Positions 43,041 to 51,869 are shown, numbered from the stretch's first letter. The stretch is 64,000 bases of DNA from Undibacterium cyanobacteriorum (GCF_031326225.1 NZ_CP133720.1:1488001-1552000); one strand, 5' to 3'. Numbers and translations are program-made. Notes: generated by a model from the sequence alone, not told the origin.

Positions 43041-45485
43041 TTGAAAAGTTTGATTAGTTCCTCCATTACTGTGCGCCTCGGTCGACTGCAATCGATTTTG
43101 GTGTATGGCAGCTTGGCTTTGTTACTGTTTCTGTTGTGCGCGCGGGTATGGAATTTCGGTATCACACACACCGATGATGCTCGATGGGCGATGCCGGGAT
43201 ATTTTTTAGGAATCGATCCCATCGCAGATTGGGCCATATCACAAGGAAGAATTTGGGCCTATCTCTCTGGTACGCTGATCTTGTGGACCTTACAGATGCA
43301 AGGCAGTGTAGCGGGAGAATTAGTCCGCCTCGGAAGTTTTGTTCTTTTCTTCATCGTTTTCTTCCGTTATTTCGCGCTGTTATGCGATCGCCGCTTTAGC
43401 TTGATCGCTGCCACGTTTTTCCTCAGCTTTTTCATGTTGAAGTGGGACGGATCTTTGCTCACAACTTACCCATTGTTGAGCTGGCTTGCAGGGGGTGCAC
43501 TCATCTTAGCGCTTGAGTTAAGCGCGCGTTTTGTCAGTCGAGGAAGTCGCTGGGCTTTGGCGCTGGCGATGACCTTATTCGGTTTTTCACTCGTGAATAA
43601 TGAGGGAATCACTGTCTTGTTTATGTTTCTTTTTTTCGTTCATACCATAGCGCTCAATCATGCTGTTGATGAATCGACTTTCGCCATTGCGAAGCTTCAC
43701 TTGCGTCGTCGCAGCGCAGTCCTTTTATTGTTATTTTTTGTGGTGGCTGCTACTTACGCGGCGATCTACCTCGCTTGGTTCTTGAGTCATCCAAGCATTT
43801 ATGATGGACACAAGTTGGGCGGCTTTAAGTTGCTGAATTTCCTCAAAACCTTGACCCATTTTTCGACCAGTGGCTCGGCACTACATGATTTGATCTCACC
43901 TTATTCGGTACCGTTTGCTGATGCCATTGCCATGACCGGCGAGCGAAAAGAATACTTCCTCACACGGAATCTGCAGCGCTCTTTGCATGATCCATCCTCG
44001 TTACTTGTTTGTATTGTGACGATTTTCTTGATGTGGAATTTGCTTAAGAACGTCTCGGGAAAATCATCTGCTTTGATCAAACAAGCCACAGCATCGAGTT
44101 TTGCTAGCTCAGTGAGTTCCTCCGCTTCTACTTGGGCCAAGTCACGCTGGTCGCTTCAAAAGAGAATGTACTTCGGCTTGTTGATCGGTCTCAGTGTCGC
44201 GATACTGCCGATCATTCCGGTAGCGTTGACCTCGAAATATCAGACTTGGGTCATGGAAAGTCAGATCCAAGCCTATTCGCACACTATTTTTTCTCACTTC
44301 GGATGGAGCTGTGTCTTTGCTTTTGTGATGTTGGTTTTGTTTGAAAAGCTTGCAGCGCGCACTGTTTTACGCAATTTTTTGCTTGGCGTGGTAGCGCTAT
44401 TTTCCGGTTTGATCGCCAGCCAGGCATTTACTGCGAACGATGACATGGCAGCCGATATGCGAAACGAGAGTGGTCGTTGGTACATCTTGCAAAAGCTCCT
44501 GGAAGTGAATCAGCAATCCCTGAAATCGGATTACGTGTGGGTTCCACGTTTTGCTAGTGGCTCGTGGTATAGCTCGGTTGATAGAGACTATTGGACGCAA
44601 TACGCAAAGAAACGCTATGGCGATAAAACCGTGATTGGCGCGGATGGCCCGGATCTTGTCGCGCAGAGCAAAAATTATGTCGTGAGTGACTATATTTTTG
44701 ATCGACACGGCAAGCGCTTCGTCGCCATCGCTGCTAGCTTGAATACGTCAAACGCGTCGTCCGAGGACAACCAAACCGTCAGTATCTTCATTGAAGGCGG
44801 CGTCGCTCGCCATCGTGCAGATTACTTCCTGCTTTACAAAGATCGCAATGATCATGAAGTCCACCAATCTTTGAATAGTTTGGATCCGAACACTGGAAAT
44901 GCTGAGTGGGGCACACTCGATTTGAATAATGTCGAACCGACTTCCATTCAACTTTATCGCCTCGACCGCAAACGACGTCAGGTACGCTTGTGTGGACTTG
45001 TGCAACTGCGCGGTGCCGCTTATTCGATTCAAAGTGGGGCGACGACCAACCTAGTGATTAATGATCGCCAAGCATTAAAAAGTGGTTGGTCTGCGGTTGA
45101 ATTGAACGGCATCTGGTCAGATCAAAGCAAAGCGTATTTACACCTGAATACCTTTACCAAGCAAGCGCATGCGTGGCAGGTCAAAATGCAGTTAAATAAT
45201 CTGGCAGGACAGATCGATGATATCCCCGAGCAAACTCTGATCGTTCGCAGTAAGGATCGCATTCTCGGACGGTGGACCTTCGAGCGCATGCAAAACCAAT
45301 CGCACATTGAATTCAACCTGCCGGTTGATGCTTTCGATGCCAATGGTGACTTTGAGTTGGAGCTAGAAGTCACGCCCTTGGTGAGTCAAATGAAACCGAG
45401 CGGTAATCGCGACCAAAGAAATTTAGGCGTGTTTTTGAAGGGGATTGAGTTAATTCCAACGACCGAAGCAAAAACGTCTAAGTAA
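43041..45485 (+). CDS. Large GT-C-like multispanning membrane protein, function unknown
   Basis: Protein of 814 residues that I cannot name. About ten hydrophobic helices occupy the first 480 residues; the rest is a soluble, beta-rich, probably extracytoplasmic domain (about 480-810). An acidic DD pair in FGITHTDDARW directly after the first helix is the arrangement seen in GT-C glycosyltransferases that use lipid-linked sugars, so a role in glycan modification is possible but unproven. The start appears to be TTG at 43041 with AGGA 7-8 bases upstream; the next Met (about residue 51) lies beyond the DD motif. No polysaccharide genes are nearby, which is unusual. Confidence 0.7.
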   Translation: MKSLISSSITVRLGRLQSILVYGSLALLLFLLCARVWNFGITHTDDARWAMPGYFLGIDPIADWAISQGRIWAYLSGTLILWTLQMQGSVAGELVRLGSFVLFFIVFFRYFALLCDRRFSLIAATFFLSFFMLKWDGSLLTTYPLLSWLAGGALILALELSARFVSRGSRWALALAMTLFGFSLVNNEGITVLFMFLFFVHTIALNHAVDESTFAIAKLHLRRRSAVLLLLFFVVAATYAAIYLAWFLSHPSIYDGHKLGGFKLLNFLKTLTHFSTSGSALHDLISPYSVPFADAIAMTGERKEYFLTRNLQRSLHDPSSLLVCIVTIFLMWNLLKNVSGKSSALIKQATASSFASSVSSSASTWAKSRWSLQKRMYFGLLIGLSVAILPIIPVALTSKYQTWVMESQIQAYSHTIFSHFGWSCVFAFVMLVLFEKLAARTVLRNFLLGVVALFSGLIASQAFTANDDMAADMRNESGRWYILQKLLEVNQQSLKSDYVWVPRFASGSWYSSVDRDYWTQYAKKRYGDKTVIGADGPDLVAQSKNYVVSDYIFDRHGKRFVAIAASLNTSNASSEDNQTVSIFIEGGVARHRADYFLLYKDRNDHEVHQSLNSLDPNTGNAEWGTLDLNNVEPTSIQLYRLDRKRRQVRLCGLVQLRGAAYSIQSGATTNLVINDRQALKSGWSAVELNGIWSDQSKAYLHLNTFTKQAHAWQVKMQLNNLAGQIDDIPEQTLIVRSKDRILGRWTFERMQNQSHIEFNLPVDAFDANGDFELELEVTPLVSQMKPSGNRDQRNLGVFLKGIELIPTTEAKTSK

Positions 45486-45501
45486 GAACGTCTCAGTAAG
45501 C

Positions 45502-45810
45502 TTATGTTGGAGCGACGAATGTCTCTTGATAGAGCCGGTCGGCACACTCTTTGAGACCATGCTCCGGTAGAAATTGTTCGCTGATGGTCAATATCGAGTA
45601 CAGATTTCGTTTCAGTTCTTCGCTTGAAACCGTTTCTTGATGTAGTGAAGTCTGCAATAAGTGCAAGGACATATCGGCGAGCAAAATGCCTTGCTTGGAG
45701 AGCCAATCAGGATCATTTCTTGTCGCGGGATGCTGTTGATATGCGGTTTCTGTAAGACTATGAGCGCGCTGCCCGATGGCGAGAATTTCTTGGCGAATAT
45801 CTTCATTCAT
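45502..45810 (-). CDS. Small helical protein of unknown function
   Basis: A 102-residue cytoplasmic, helix-rich protein without Cys and with acidic character (start MNEDIRQEILAIGQRAHSL). I do not recognise it. I prefer the ATG at 45810; the frame is open to a TTG at 45846. The ribosome-binding site is weak. It converges on the GT-C-like gene with only 16 bp between the stops. A REP unit at 45950-45970 lies upstream, between it and the next minus-strand gene. Confidence 0.55.
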   Translation of the reverse strand: MNEDIRQEILAIGQRAHSLTETAYQQHPATRNDPDWLSKQGILLADMSLHLLQTSLHQETVSSEELKRNLYSILTISEQFLPEHGLKECADRLYQETFVAPT

Positions 45811-45949
45811 GATTTGAGTTCTTTCTTGAGTGTGATCAATCGACAATAAAGAGCTTAGCTCTATGTGGCGCCGAAGGCGAGGTCGTTGTAATTTACGTTG
45901 GGGTAATTCTCGTGAGTTGAAACTTGATCGCTTTTAAAAGTACTTGCCG

Positions 45950-45970
45950 CGCGGGTTTCACCCGCCCTAC
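45950..45970 (-). repeat. Solitary REP-type palindrome
   Basis: On the minus strand GTAG is followed by GGCGGGT, a short GAA loop and ACCCGC(G). It lies 4 bp after the stop of the gene at 45975 and may help end its transcript. It belongs to a different sequence class from the REPs at 32318 and 46897 but shares the GTAG head. Confidence 0.6.
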
Positions 45971-45974
45971 AGGG

Positions 45975-46805
45975 CTACTTAATTTTTCGTATCTCATCTT
46001 CCATAAACGAATACTGCCGATCATTAATTGCTCTAATAAGAGTGGATATCTTTTCAATGCGAGCTAACAATTGACATTCTTCCTGACTGTTTTTTGCTCG
46101 GGTCGCGGATATTTTTATTAATTCGAACACGTATGGTTGCTTTTCTTGTTCAAATTGGGCGAATTTAGGAGATGTAAGTATTTGCAAAAAAAATTGTGTT
46201 GACGTTTGCGAATTCCAACCAATAGTTTTGGCCTTTGATTTTGCAAGCTGATCTAATTTATCTTGTCGTAGTTTTTCTTGATTTCGCATCACGGCAAAAC
46301 TGTTCTCGATTTGGCTTCGTGCGATTTTGCTATTCGATGTTGAACCACATTGATTTTTTGGAACTTGCGTCTCTTGGGTGGTAGCGGCGTTTGCGAGATA
46401 TTTTCCGCAATTTTCATTTATTCTCGTTGCTAGCTGATTTTCTACTTCTTTTCGTTCACTGAAGGCTGTAGACATCGCTTCAAATCGCGCGACCATGTCG
46501 TTGGCTTTCCCAATTTTTATATTGATTTTCTCGATTGCAGAATTGTCTTTTTGATCGATTGATTCTTTCTCTGCGTTGATTTCTGCGTGCAACGCTTCAA
46601 TTTCGGAGTTCAGATTTCGTAATTCGTTGCGTCGCAGATTGTAGTTTTCTACTCCTGAGTTGTATTCATCAATTAAATTGTTGCATTGATTCTTGTTTGT
46701 CGTATTTACCGAATTCTTATTTGATGTCTGAGCGAGTGAATATGCCGTGCTAAAAGTAAAGGCTAGTGTTGCTAATATGATGTTGAAAAATTTCGATAGG
46801 TTCAT
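45975..46805 (-). CDS. Secreted coiled-coil protein of unknown function
   Basis: A 276-residue protein not recognised by me. It has a signal peptide (about 1-25, ending YSLA), an Asn/Thr/Ser-rich stretch, a heptad-like coiled coil (about 45-125: RNELRNLNSEIEALHAEINA and onwards) and a second helical part. Four Cys (one in NQCNN, one in NENCGKY, one in NQCGS, one in EECQLL) could form disulfides. The gene is visibly richer in A and T than its neighbours and is flanked by REP units on both sides, which may mean it was acquired. No operon partner. Confidence 0.65.
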   Translation of the reverse strand: MNLSKFFNIILATLAFTFSTAYSLAQTSNKNSVNTTNKNQCNNLIDEYNSGVENYNLRRNELRNLNSEIEALHAEINAEKESIDQKDNSAIEKINIKIGKANDMVARFEAMSTAFSERKEVENQLATRINENCGKYLANAATTQETQVPKNQCGSTSNSKIARSQIENSFAVMRNQEKLRQDKLDQLAKSKAKTIGWNSQTSTQFFLQILTSPKFAQFEQEKQPYVFELIKISATRAKNSQEECQLLARIEKISTLIRAINDRQYSFMEDEIRKIK

Positions 46806-46896
46806 GTTACTTTTAGTTGTACTAGTTGGGATTGAAAGTGGAGCTTGTGTTGTTTAAGCTTTATGTAGACGGATTGTCGAAATGTAGCGCTAGTGT

Positions 46897-46920
46897 GTAG
46901 GTTGGGCTGGCAAGCCCAAC
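46897..46920 (+). repeat. REP-type palindrome
   Basis: GTAG followed by GTTGGGCT, loop GGCA, and AGCCCAAC. It is the same class as the unit at 32318-32341, differing at only one base of each arm. It lies between the coiled-coil gene and modE. Confidence 0.7.
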
Positions 46921-46963
46921 AGCATTGCTCGAAATCACCATTCTATACCACCTCGTTAACAGC

Positions 46964-47866
46964 TCACACCGCCACCCCCAAAATCACCGCAGAAGCCTTA
47001 AACAAAGCCTGTACCTGCTGTCCTTTCTTAAGCTGCATCTCTTCACAACTTTCATTGGTAATCACCGCCGACATCACGGCTCCTCCGGCTAGCGTGATGC
47101 TGATGTCGGTATTGATGGCACCTGTGCTGATGCGAGAGATTTTTCCTGTGAGGCGATTGCGCGCTGAGAGCTTGATTTGGGTGGACTCTGGGTTTTGTTC
47201 CATCAGGACGATAGAAGAAGGGCTGACGAGGGCGAATACTTCGCTGCCGATGTCGAGCTCAAGTTCCAATGTGCTGTCGTGGGTGATGATGGCGATAATG
47301 TCTTGTGCACCAGCGATGCGCACGGTGATCTCATCATTCACGGCGCCCGTTTTGATGTGGCTGACGACACCTCGATATTGATTGCGTATGCTGGTTTTCA
47401 TATTCATTTTTTTGATTAAGAGCGCCTCGTCGATCAGGTGATGCAAACCTTGCGAAGCATCTTGTATGCGTTGCAGAAAAAGGGCTTGTTCTTGTTCGAT
47501 GATGCGAAAATTGTCCACTAATTGTTGACCACGCTCAGTCAAACGCGTGCCACCACCACCTTTGCCACCAACGGCGCGTTCGAGCAAAGGTTCGCCCGCT
47601 AAATTATTCATTTGTTCAATCGCATCCCACGCGGCTTTGTAGCTGAGATCAATCTGCTTTGCTGCCTGCGTAATCGAGCCAGTCTCAGCGACCGCTGCCA
47701 ATAAGGCAAGCCTTTGTTTGCCACCAAACTTTTCACCATTCATGTGTAGCCAAACATCGGCCTTGAGTTCGACTTGCTGCTGCGTCTTTCTCGATTTCTG
47801 CGATGTTTTCTTTTTTGCTCGCTCAGGGCTTGGTGCCGGTGCGGATGGGCGCTCAGCTTTGCTCAT
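46964..47866 (-). CDS. modE: ModE-type molybdate-responsive regulator
   Basis: Transcription factor of 300 residues. An unusually long basic N-terminal extension (about 1-35) is followed by a LysR-like winged helix (about 45-130: ETGSITQAAKQIDLSYKAAW and GGKGGGGTRLTERG) and two TOBE/Mop domains (about 165-230 and 238-298) that bind molybdate. With molybdate bound, ModE represses modABC in other bacteria. The gene is last in the mod operon and its start overlaps the modC stop by four bases. The expected target is the palindrome at 50152-50175. Confidence 0.93.
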   Translation of the reverse strand: MSKAERPSAPAPSPERAKKKTSQKSRKTQQQVELKADVWLHMNGEKFGGKQRLALLAAVAETGSITQAAKQIDLSYKAAWDAIEQMNNLAGEPLLERAVGGKGGGGTRLTERGQQLVDNFRIIEQEQALFLQRIQDASQGLHHLIDEALLIKKMNMKTSIRNQYRGVVSHIKTGAVNDEITVRIAGAQDIIAIITHDSTLELELDIGSEVFALVSPSSIVLMEQNPESTQIKLSARNRLTGKISRISTGAINTDISITLAGGAVMSAVITNESCEEMQLKKGQQVQALFKASAVILGVAV

Positions 47867-48558
47867 ATCGGCGCTCCTTTCACTGGTCGACTCTTGCCCT
47901 CGTGTAGTTCCAGCAAGTGTTCGCCGAAATATGTCTTGTCTGCTTCGTCATGACTGATCAAAACAATCGGAATCGCCAGCCTTTTTTGTAACTCACGGAG
48001 TTCTTCGCGCAGCTTTTGCTTTAAGCCGGCATCGAGCGCAGCGAAGGGCTCGTCGAGTAGTAGTAAGCGCGGTTTGGTGATGAGGGCACGCGCCAATGCG
48101 GTACGCTGTTTTTGTCCACCCGAGAGTTGGTCGGGATAGTGATGCGCGAGTGGTTCAAGTTCGAAACTGTGCAAGAGTGCATCGATCTCAGGACCTTGAA
48201 CTTGCTGATTTGGATTGCGCCAAGACTTGCTTAAACCGAAGGCGATATTTTGTCGCACGGTCAAATGGGGGAACAACGCATAGTCTTGGAAAACGTAGGC
48301 GAATTGACGTTCTTGTGCCGACACAAAAAGATTTGACTGGGCATCGAACAGGGGAGTGTCGCCAATGACGATCTTCCCTTGGTTTGGCTTCATTAAGCCA
48401 GCCAACATCTGCAAACAGCAAGATTTGCCAGCGCCAGAGGGGCCGAAGATGAGCAGGGTTTGTACATCGCCTTTGAATTGCACATCGAGCGTAAAACTGC
48501 TGTGCTGTTCACCTAATCGGTGCTGTAAAGTCTTTTGAAAATGGAGATCGAATTGCAT
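47863..48558 (-). CDS. modC: ModC molybdate ABC transporter ATPase, short form
   Basis: ATPase energising ModAB. Walker A GPSGAGKSCCLQ (about 37-48), Q-loop in FAYVFQDYALFPHLTV, signature LSGGQKQRTALARAL (about 135) and Walker B LLLLDEPFAALD are intact. At 231 residues it lacks the C-terminal TOBE/Mop domain of the standard ModC of about 350 residues, so it probably does not sense molybdate itself; ModE carries the two Mop domains in this operon. It lies 16 bp after modB. Confidence 0.9.
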   Translation of the reverse strand: MQFDLHFQKTLQHRLGEQHSSFTLDVQFKGDVQTLLIFGPSGAGKSCCLQMLAGLMKPNQGKIVIGDTPLFDAQSNLFVSAQERQFAYVFQDYALFPHLTVRQNIAFGLSKSWRNPNQQVQGPEIDALLHSFELEPLAHHYPDQLSGGQKQRTALARALITKPRLLLLDEPFAALDAGLKQKLREELRELQKRLAIPIVLISHDEADKTYFGEHLLELHEGKSRPVKGAPI

Positions 48559-48574
48559 GCTTAGTTTATGTCGT

Positions 48575-49258
48575 CTATTTCACGGTAGCACGTCGAACCG
48601 TATGGCCCGATGCGAGTCGATTGGCCAGCAGGAGTACGCCAATACACACGATTGATGCGATCAAGACCATGCTGTTGGCCAGTGCATCATCGCCTGCTTG
48701 CACGGCTTCGTAGATGGCGATTGAAAGTGTTTGTGTCTGGCCGGCGATACTGCCAGCAACCATCAAAGTCGCGCCGAATTCCCCGAAGGCGCGGGCGAAG
48801 CCCAATAAGAGTCCACCCAAGATACCCCGCCAGGCTAAGGGGAAACTAATACGACAAAAAATCGCCCACGATGACAAGCCCATGGTTTGTGCAGCTTGCT
48901 CAAATTGTGGATTCACGCTTTCAAACGCCGCACGAGCGGGCTTATAAACCAAGGGGAGGGCGACGACGGCGGCGGCGATGGTAGCGGCCTGCCACGTGAA
49001 GATCAATTGAATGCCGAAGGTCTCATACAAAAATCGTCCTAAACCACTCTTTTTTCCGAGTAGCACCAGAAGATAGTAGCCCAGCACTGTTGGTGGCATC
49101 ACCATCGGCAAACTCAGCATGCTATCGAGCAGTTCTCGCCCCCAGAAACGACTGCGTGAAATGCCGTAGGCGAGTGCGGTTGCGGCAAATAAATTGATCA
49201 GCGTCGCAAAGCCAGCGACTTTCAGCGAGAGTAAGAGAGCGGTCCAGGTGATGTTCAT
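48575..49258 (-). CDS. modB: ModB molybdate ABC permease
   Basis: Inner-membrane permease of 227 residues with about five helices. It has the MVMPPTVLGYYLLVLLGKKS region typical of ModB and the ATPase-coupling EAA loop AAQTMGLSSWAIFCRISFPL followed by GFARAFGEFGATLMVAG. The start follows modA by 75 bp. Normal size for the family. Confidence 0.94.
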   Translation of the reverse strand: MNITWTALLLSLKVAGFATLINLFAATALAYGISRSRFWGRELLDSMLSLPMVMPPTVLGYYLLVLLGKKSGLGRFLYETFGIQLIFTWQAATIAAAVVALPLVYKPARAAFESVNPQFEQAAQTMGLSSWAIFCRISFPLAWRGILGGLLLGFARAFGEFGATLMVAGSIAGQTQTLSIAIYEAVQAGDDALANSMVLIASIVCIGVLLLANRLASGHTVRRATVK

Positions 49259-49333
49259 TGGCGATGATTGATTTCGGTTGGAGATTCAAATGAATAAATG
49301 AAACGCATCGGTGAGTCCATCCTCGTCTAACGA

Positions 49334-50107
49334 TTACAAGTTTTGAGAACCATATTTTTTCAGGATCGCCTGCGCTTGTGCAGAAGTAAGGAATTGAATG
49401 AAGCGTTTTGCCTCTGCCGTTTTCTTGCTATCTGTGGTGATGGCGATCGGATAGCTGATATCTTGTTTCAGATCGATCTGTAGGGCGACTTTGACTCTAT
49501 CGCTCATGGTCATCGCATCACTCGCATAAACAAAACCTGCTTCGACTTCATCGCGTGCTACATAATCGAGCGCTTGGCGCACGTTCGTTGCGAGTACCAA
49601 TTTGGCTTCGAGCGCTGTGTGCAATTTAGCATCCTGCAGCGCATGAACCGCATAGCGCCCTGCTGGAACACTACTCGGATTGCCAACCGCGATACGCTTG
49701 ATCGAGGTTTGTTGTAGCGCGTTGAGCCTGTCCAGCTTGATGGTGCTGCTATTGGATTGAATCAAGACTAAACGATTGCGCGTAAAGTTGATGCGCTCTT
49801 TCGCGAGAATCATGTTTTGTTGTTGAGCGCGATCCATGGTTTCTTGATCCGCACTCGCAAACACGTCGGCGGGTGCGCCTTTAGCGATTTGCTGCAGTAG
49901 CGCACCCGAGGCGCCAAAATTTAGCAGAATTTTGGTCGAAGGGTACTTGGTTTGGTAAGCCTGTGCGATGTCTTTAAAAGCGTTGCTGAGGCTTGCGGCA
50001 GCTGAGACATGAAGGTCTTCCGCCGCGCAGGAGTTCGCATGCGATAGGAGTACGGTGAGTGCCGCTGCTTTCAGAGTGAACAGGAGTCGTGGCATTTGCG
50101 GTTTCAT
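49334..50107 (-). CDS. modA: ModA periplasmic molybdate-binding protein
   Basis: Substrate-binding protein of 257 residues with a signal peptide (about 1-29, ending CAA). The mature start has the ligand residues in HVSAAASLSNAFKDIA, NFGASGALLQQIAKGAPADV and further on GNPSSVPAGRYAVHAL, DEVEAGFVYASDA, as in other ModA. It is the first gene of the operon, 45 bp after the ModE box, consistent with strong control by molybdate. Confidence 0.95.
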   Translation of the reverse strand: MKPQMPRLLFTLKAAALTVLLSHANSCAAEDLHVSAAASLSNAFKDIAQAYQTKYPSTKILLNFGASGALLQQIAKGAPADVFASADQETMDRAQQQNMILAKERINFTRNRLVLIQSNSSTIKLDRLNALQQTSIKRIAVGNPSSVPAGRYAVHALQDAKLHTALEAKLVLATNVRQALDYVARDEVEAGFVYASDAMTMSDRVKVALQIDLKQDISYPIAITTDSKKTAEAKRFIQFLTSAQAQAILKKYGSQNL

Positions 50108-50151
50108 TTCTTGGACCTTGACCGATTGGTGAGCGCTTTGTCATAAGCTGG

Positions 50152-50175
50152 CGTAATATAGTGAAGTATATTACG
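50152..50175. promoter_or_regulatory. ModE box upstream of modA
   Basis: CGTAATATA and TATATTACG form a perfect 9-bp inverted repeat with a six-base spacer, close to the known ModE consensus (CGNTATATA-N6-TATATNACG type). It ends 45 bp before modA. Confidence 0.85.
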
Positions 50176-50617
50176 AATCGATGGGTTGAATGAATCCTTC
50201 TTTCAAAATAAATGCGATCTAAACGTGTTCCGCAAGGGGGCGGCAACAATGTTGCAACATGCGCGAGAATGCTTTAAATGCATGCCAACCAAAATGGGGG
50301 GCTACTTGCACAAACGATGAGACTAGGGCGGTTTTTGAATGTCTTATCGAAAAGAAAAAGTAAGTTTGTCGAATGGTAATGAGGTATGCGTCGATGATGA
50401 AACTAGTCATTTTCTATTTCGAGCTTTATCGCTTCTCTGTTAAGATTTAACTAGCGTTAAATGATACATATCAAGCTTTCTGATTCAAACTTGTTTAGAC
50501 TGTCAGAAAGAGAGTAAATATTTCCTTGGCGCAGAATGCGGGTGAATCGCGGAACATCTGGAACCTCAAGTAACTCTGACGAATTTTCATCATCATTACT
50601 TCAACGGACAAAAAAGC
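50176..50617. other. Divergent intergenic region between modA and the DUF2946 gene
   Basis: About 440 bp without a supported gene. It contains an FNR-like box at 50461-50474 and is AT-rich towards the DUF2946 side. Confidence 0.5.
50461..50474. promoter_or_regulatory. FNR/ANR-type box
   Basis: ATGAT-ACAT-ATCAA differs from the FNR consensus TTGAT-N4-ATCAA at one base. It lies about 145 bp before the DUF2946 start at 50618. Whether it acts on that gene is unknown. Confidence 0.45.
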
Positions 50618-51073
50618 ATGCGTCAATTAAGGCATCAACGATTGTTTAGCTGGATTGCGATCATCGCGATCTTGCTCAACACGTTCATGCCATTGGTGGC
50701 ACAGGCGGTCGACCTACAACCCGCTCGTCAGACCAATTTATCTTGGGTTACGCAAGGCAATCAAGATAGTAACGCTTGGCAGGAGTTATGCTCTGCCTCA
50801 GGTACGATTTGGATCAGGACCTCAGCTGATGGCGCGGTTCTTGAACGGAGCACCAAGAAACCCGCGCAGGTGCCAGCACAAATACACGTCGAACACTGTG
50901 ATTATTGTGTGGCTCATGCGGGATCATTTGGGTTGATCTTGGCGCTCGATTGCCATGATTTCAGCAGGCTCTTGCTCTCTGATGCTCGTCCGTTTTCATT
51001 TTCTCCATCACTCGTTCAAACCGCTTGGGTAACTCCCGCAGCGCGTGCCCCACCTCCCTTTTCTCTCATTTGA
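50618..51073 (+). CDS. DUF2946-family secreted protein
   Basis: A 151-residue protein with an N-terminal signal or anchor (about 8-30, FSWIAIIAILLNTFMPLVA) and the family marks: a middle Cys/His motif HVEHCDYCVAHAG and a Pro-rich end ARAPPPFSL. DUF2946 genes often lie beside copper-related TonB-dependent receptors, as I recall, and the motif could bind a metal. This copy opens the copper-related half of the window, in the opposite direction to the receptor cluster. A related protein is at 61674-62057. Confidence 0.8.
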   Translation: MRQLRHQRLFSWIAIIAILLNTFMPLVAQAVDLQPARQTNLSWVTQGNQDSNAWQELCSASGTIWIRTSADGAVLERSTKKPAQVPAQIHVEHCDYCVAHAGSFGLILALDCHDFSRLLLSDARPFSFSPSLVQTAWVTPAARAPPPFSLI

Positions 51074-51231
51074 TATTTATTTGTTGTCTGCAACGGTTTA
51101 CTTGTGCGACTGCTACCGAGTTTTGCCATGTTGCTGGGGTTAGTTCAAATAGCGACAATTGGTCGATCTCTATAGTCAATCTTGCTGGACATCGTCGCAG
51201 ACAATGTGAGTTAGTTAATGAATCTGTATAG

Positions 51232-51253
51232 CGTCAATTATTTCAAATTGACG
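51232..51253. promoter_or_regulatory. Inverted repeat before the Crp/Fnr-type gene
   Basis: CGTCAATT and AATTGACG are perfect reverse complements separated by six bases, ending 13 bp before the start codon at 51267. The location, overlapping the probable start of transcription or the ribosome-binding site, suits autorepression. Confidence 0.6.
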
Positions 51254-51266
51254 AGCGAGGAGTACT

Positions 51267-51869
51267 ATGAAACATCACTTGATTGAGCGAGGTTCGCTTC
51301 GAATTGGGGCACGTGAAGAATTAGGTAATGAGGATCTTGGTAAATTGTGGCGCATCGAATCGGGCACGATGCGGATTGATGTAATTGCTGAGGACGGCCG
51401 CAGCCATTTTGTTCGCTTGGCGATTGTAGGCGACATACTTGGCATGGAGGGCGTGGCTGGCGTCACAGAAAGACTAGTTATTCGTGCTCTGACGAAAGTG
51501 GTTTTGTCGCCGGTGAAGTTGGCCGAAGAAGGTCAGCTTATGCCTCTTGCCTTAGAGTCTTTGGCTCGCGCCCACCAACGCTGTCGGGACGTTGTGAGCT
51601 TGAGAACTGGTGCAGTAGAAGACCGCGTTAAACGTCTCTTAAGAATGTTAAGTTCTCGGGAAACCCCAGAGGGCGATAGTTTAGTCTGCAGCTTGCCAAG
51701 TTTGGGGAATATGGCAGAAATTATTCACGCCACTCCAGAAAGCGTCTGTCGTGTCTTGGCAGCTATGCGTAAGCAGCATCTGCTTCAAAAGACGACCATG
51801 AGCAATATTCGCAGTAAGGGACTTGATTTCCACAAGCACCGCATTGTTGCGCATGCCCTGGCGGCCTGA
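51267..51869 (+). CDS. Crp/Fnr-family transcription regulator
   Basis: Regulator of 200 residues with an N-terminal cyclic-nucleotide-binding-like beta roll (about 10-85, with LWRIESGTMRIDVIAEDGR and LAIVGDILGMEGVAG), a long dimer helix and a C-terminal helix-turn-helix (about 150-185, SLGNMAEIIHATPESVCRVL). There is no FNR-type Cys cluster, so it is not an iron-sulphur oxygen sensor of the FNR type. The beta roll is shorter than in CRP. It lies between a DUF2946 gene and the copper receptor cluster and may control one or both; this is inference from position. Confidence 0.85.
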   Translation: MKHHLIERGSLRIGAREELGNEDLGKLWRIESGTMRIDVIAEDGRSHFVRLAIVGDILGMEGVAGVTERLVIRALTKVVLSPVKLAEEGQLMPLALESLARAHQRCRDVVSLRTGAVEDRVKRLLRMLSSRETPEGDSLVCSLPSLGNMAEIIHATPESVCRVLAAMRKQHLLQKTTMSNIRSKGLDFHKHRIVAHALAA

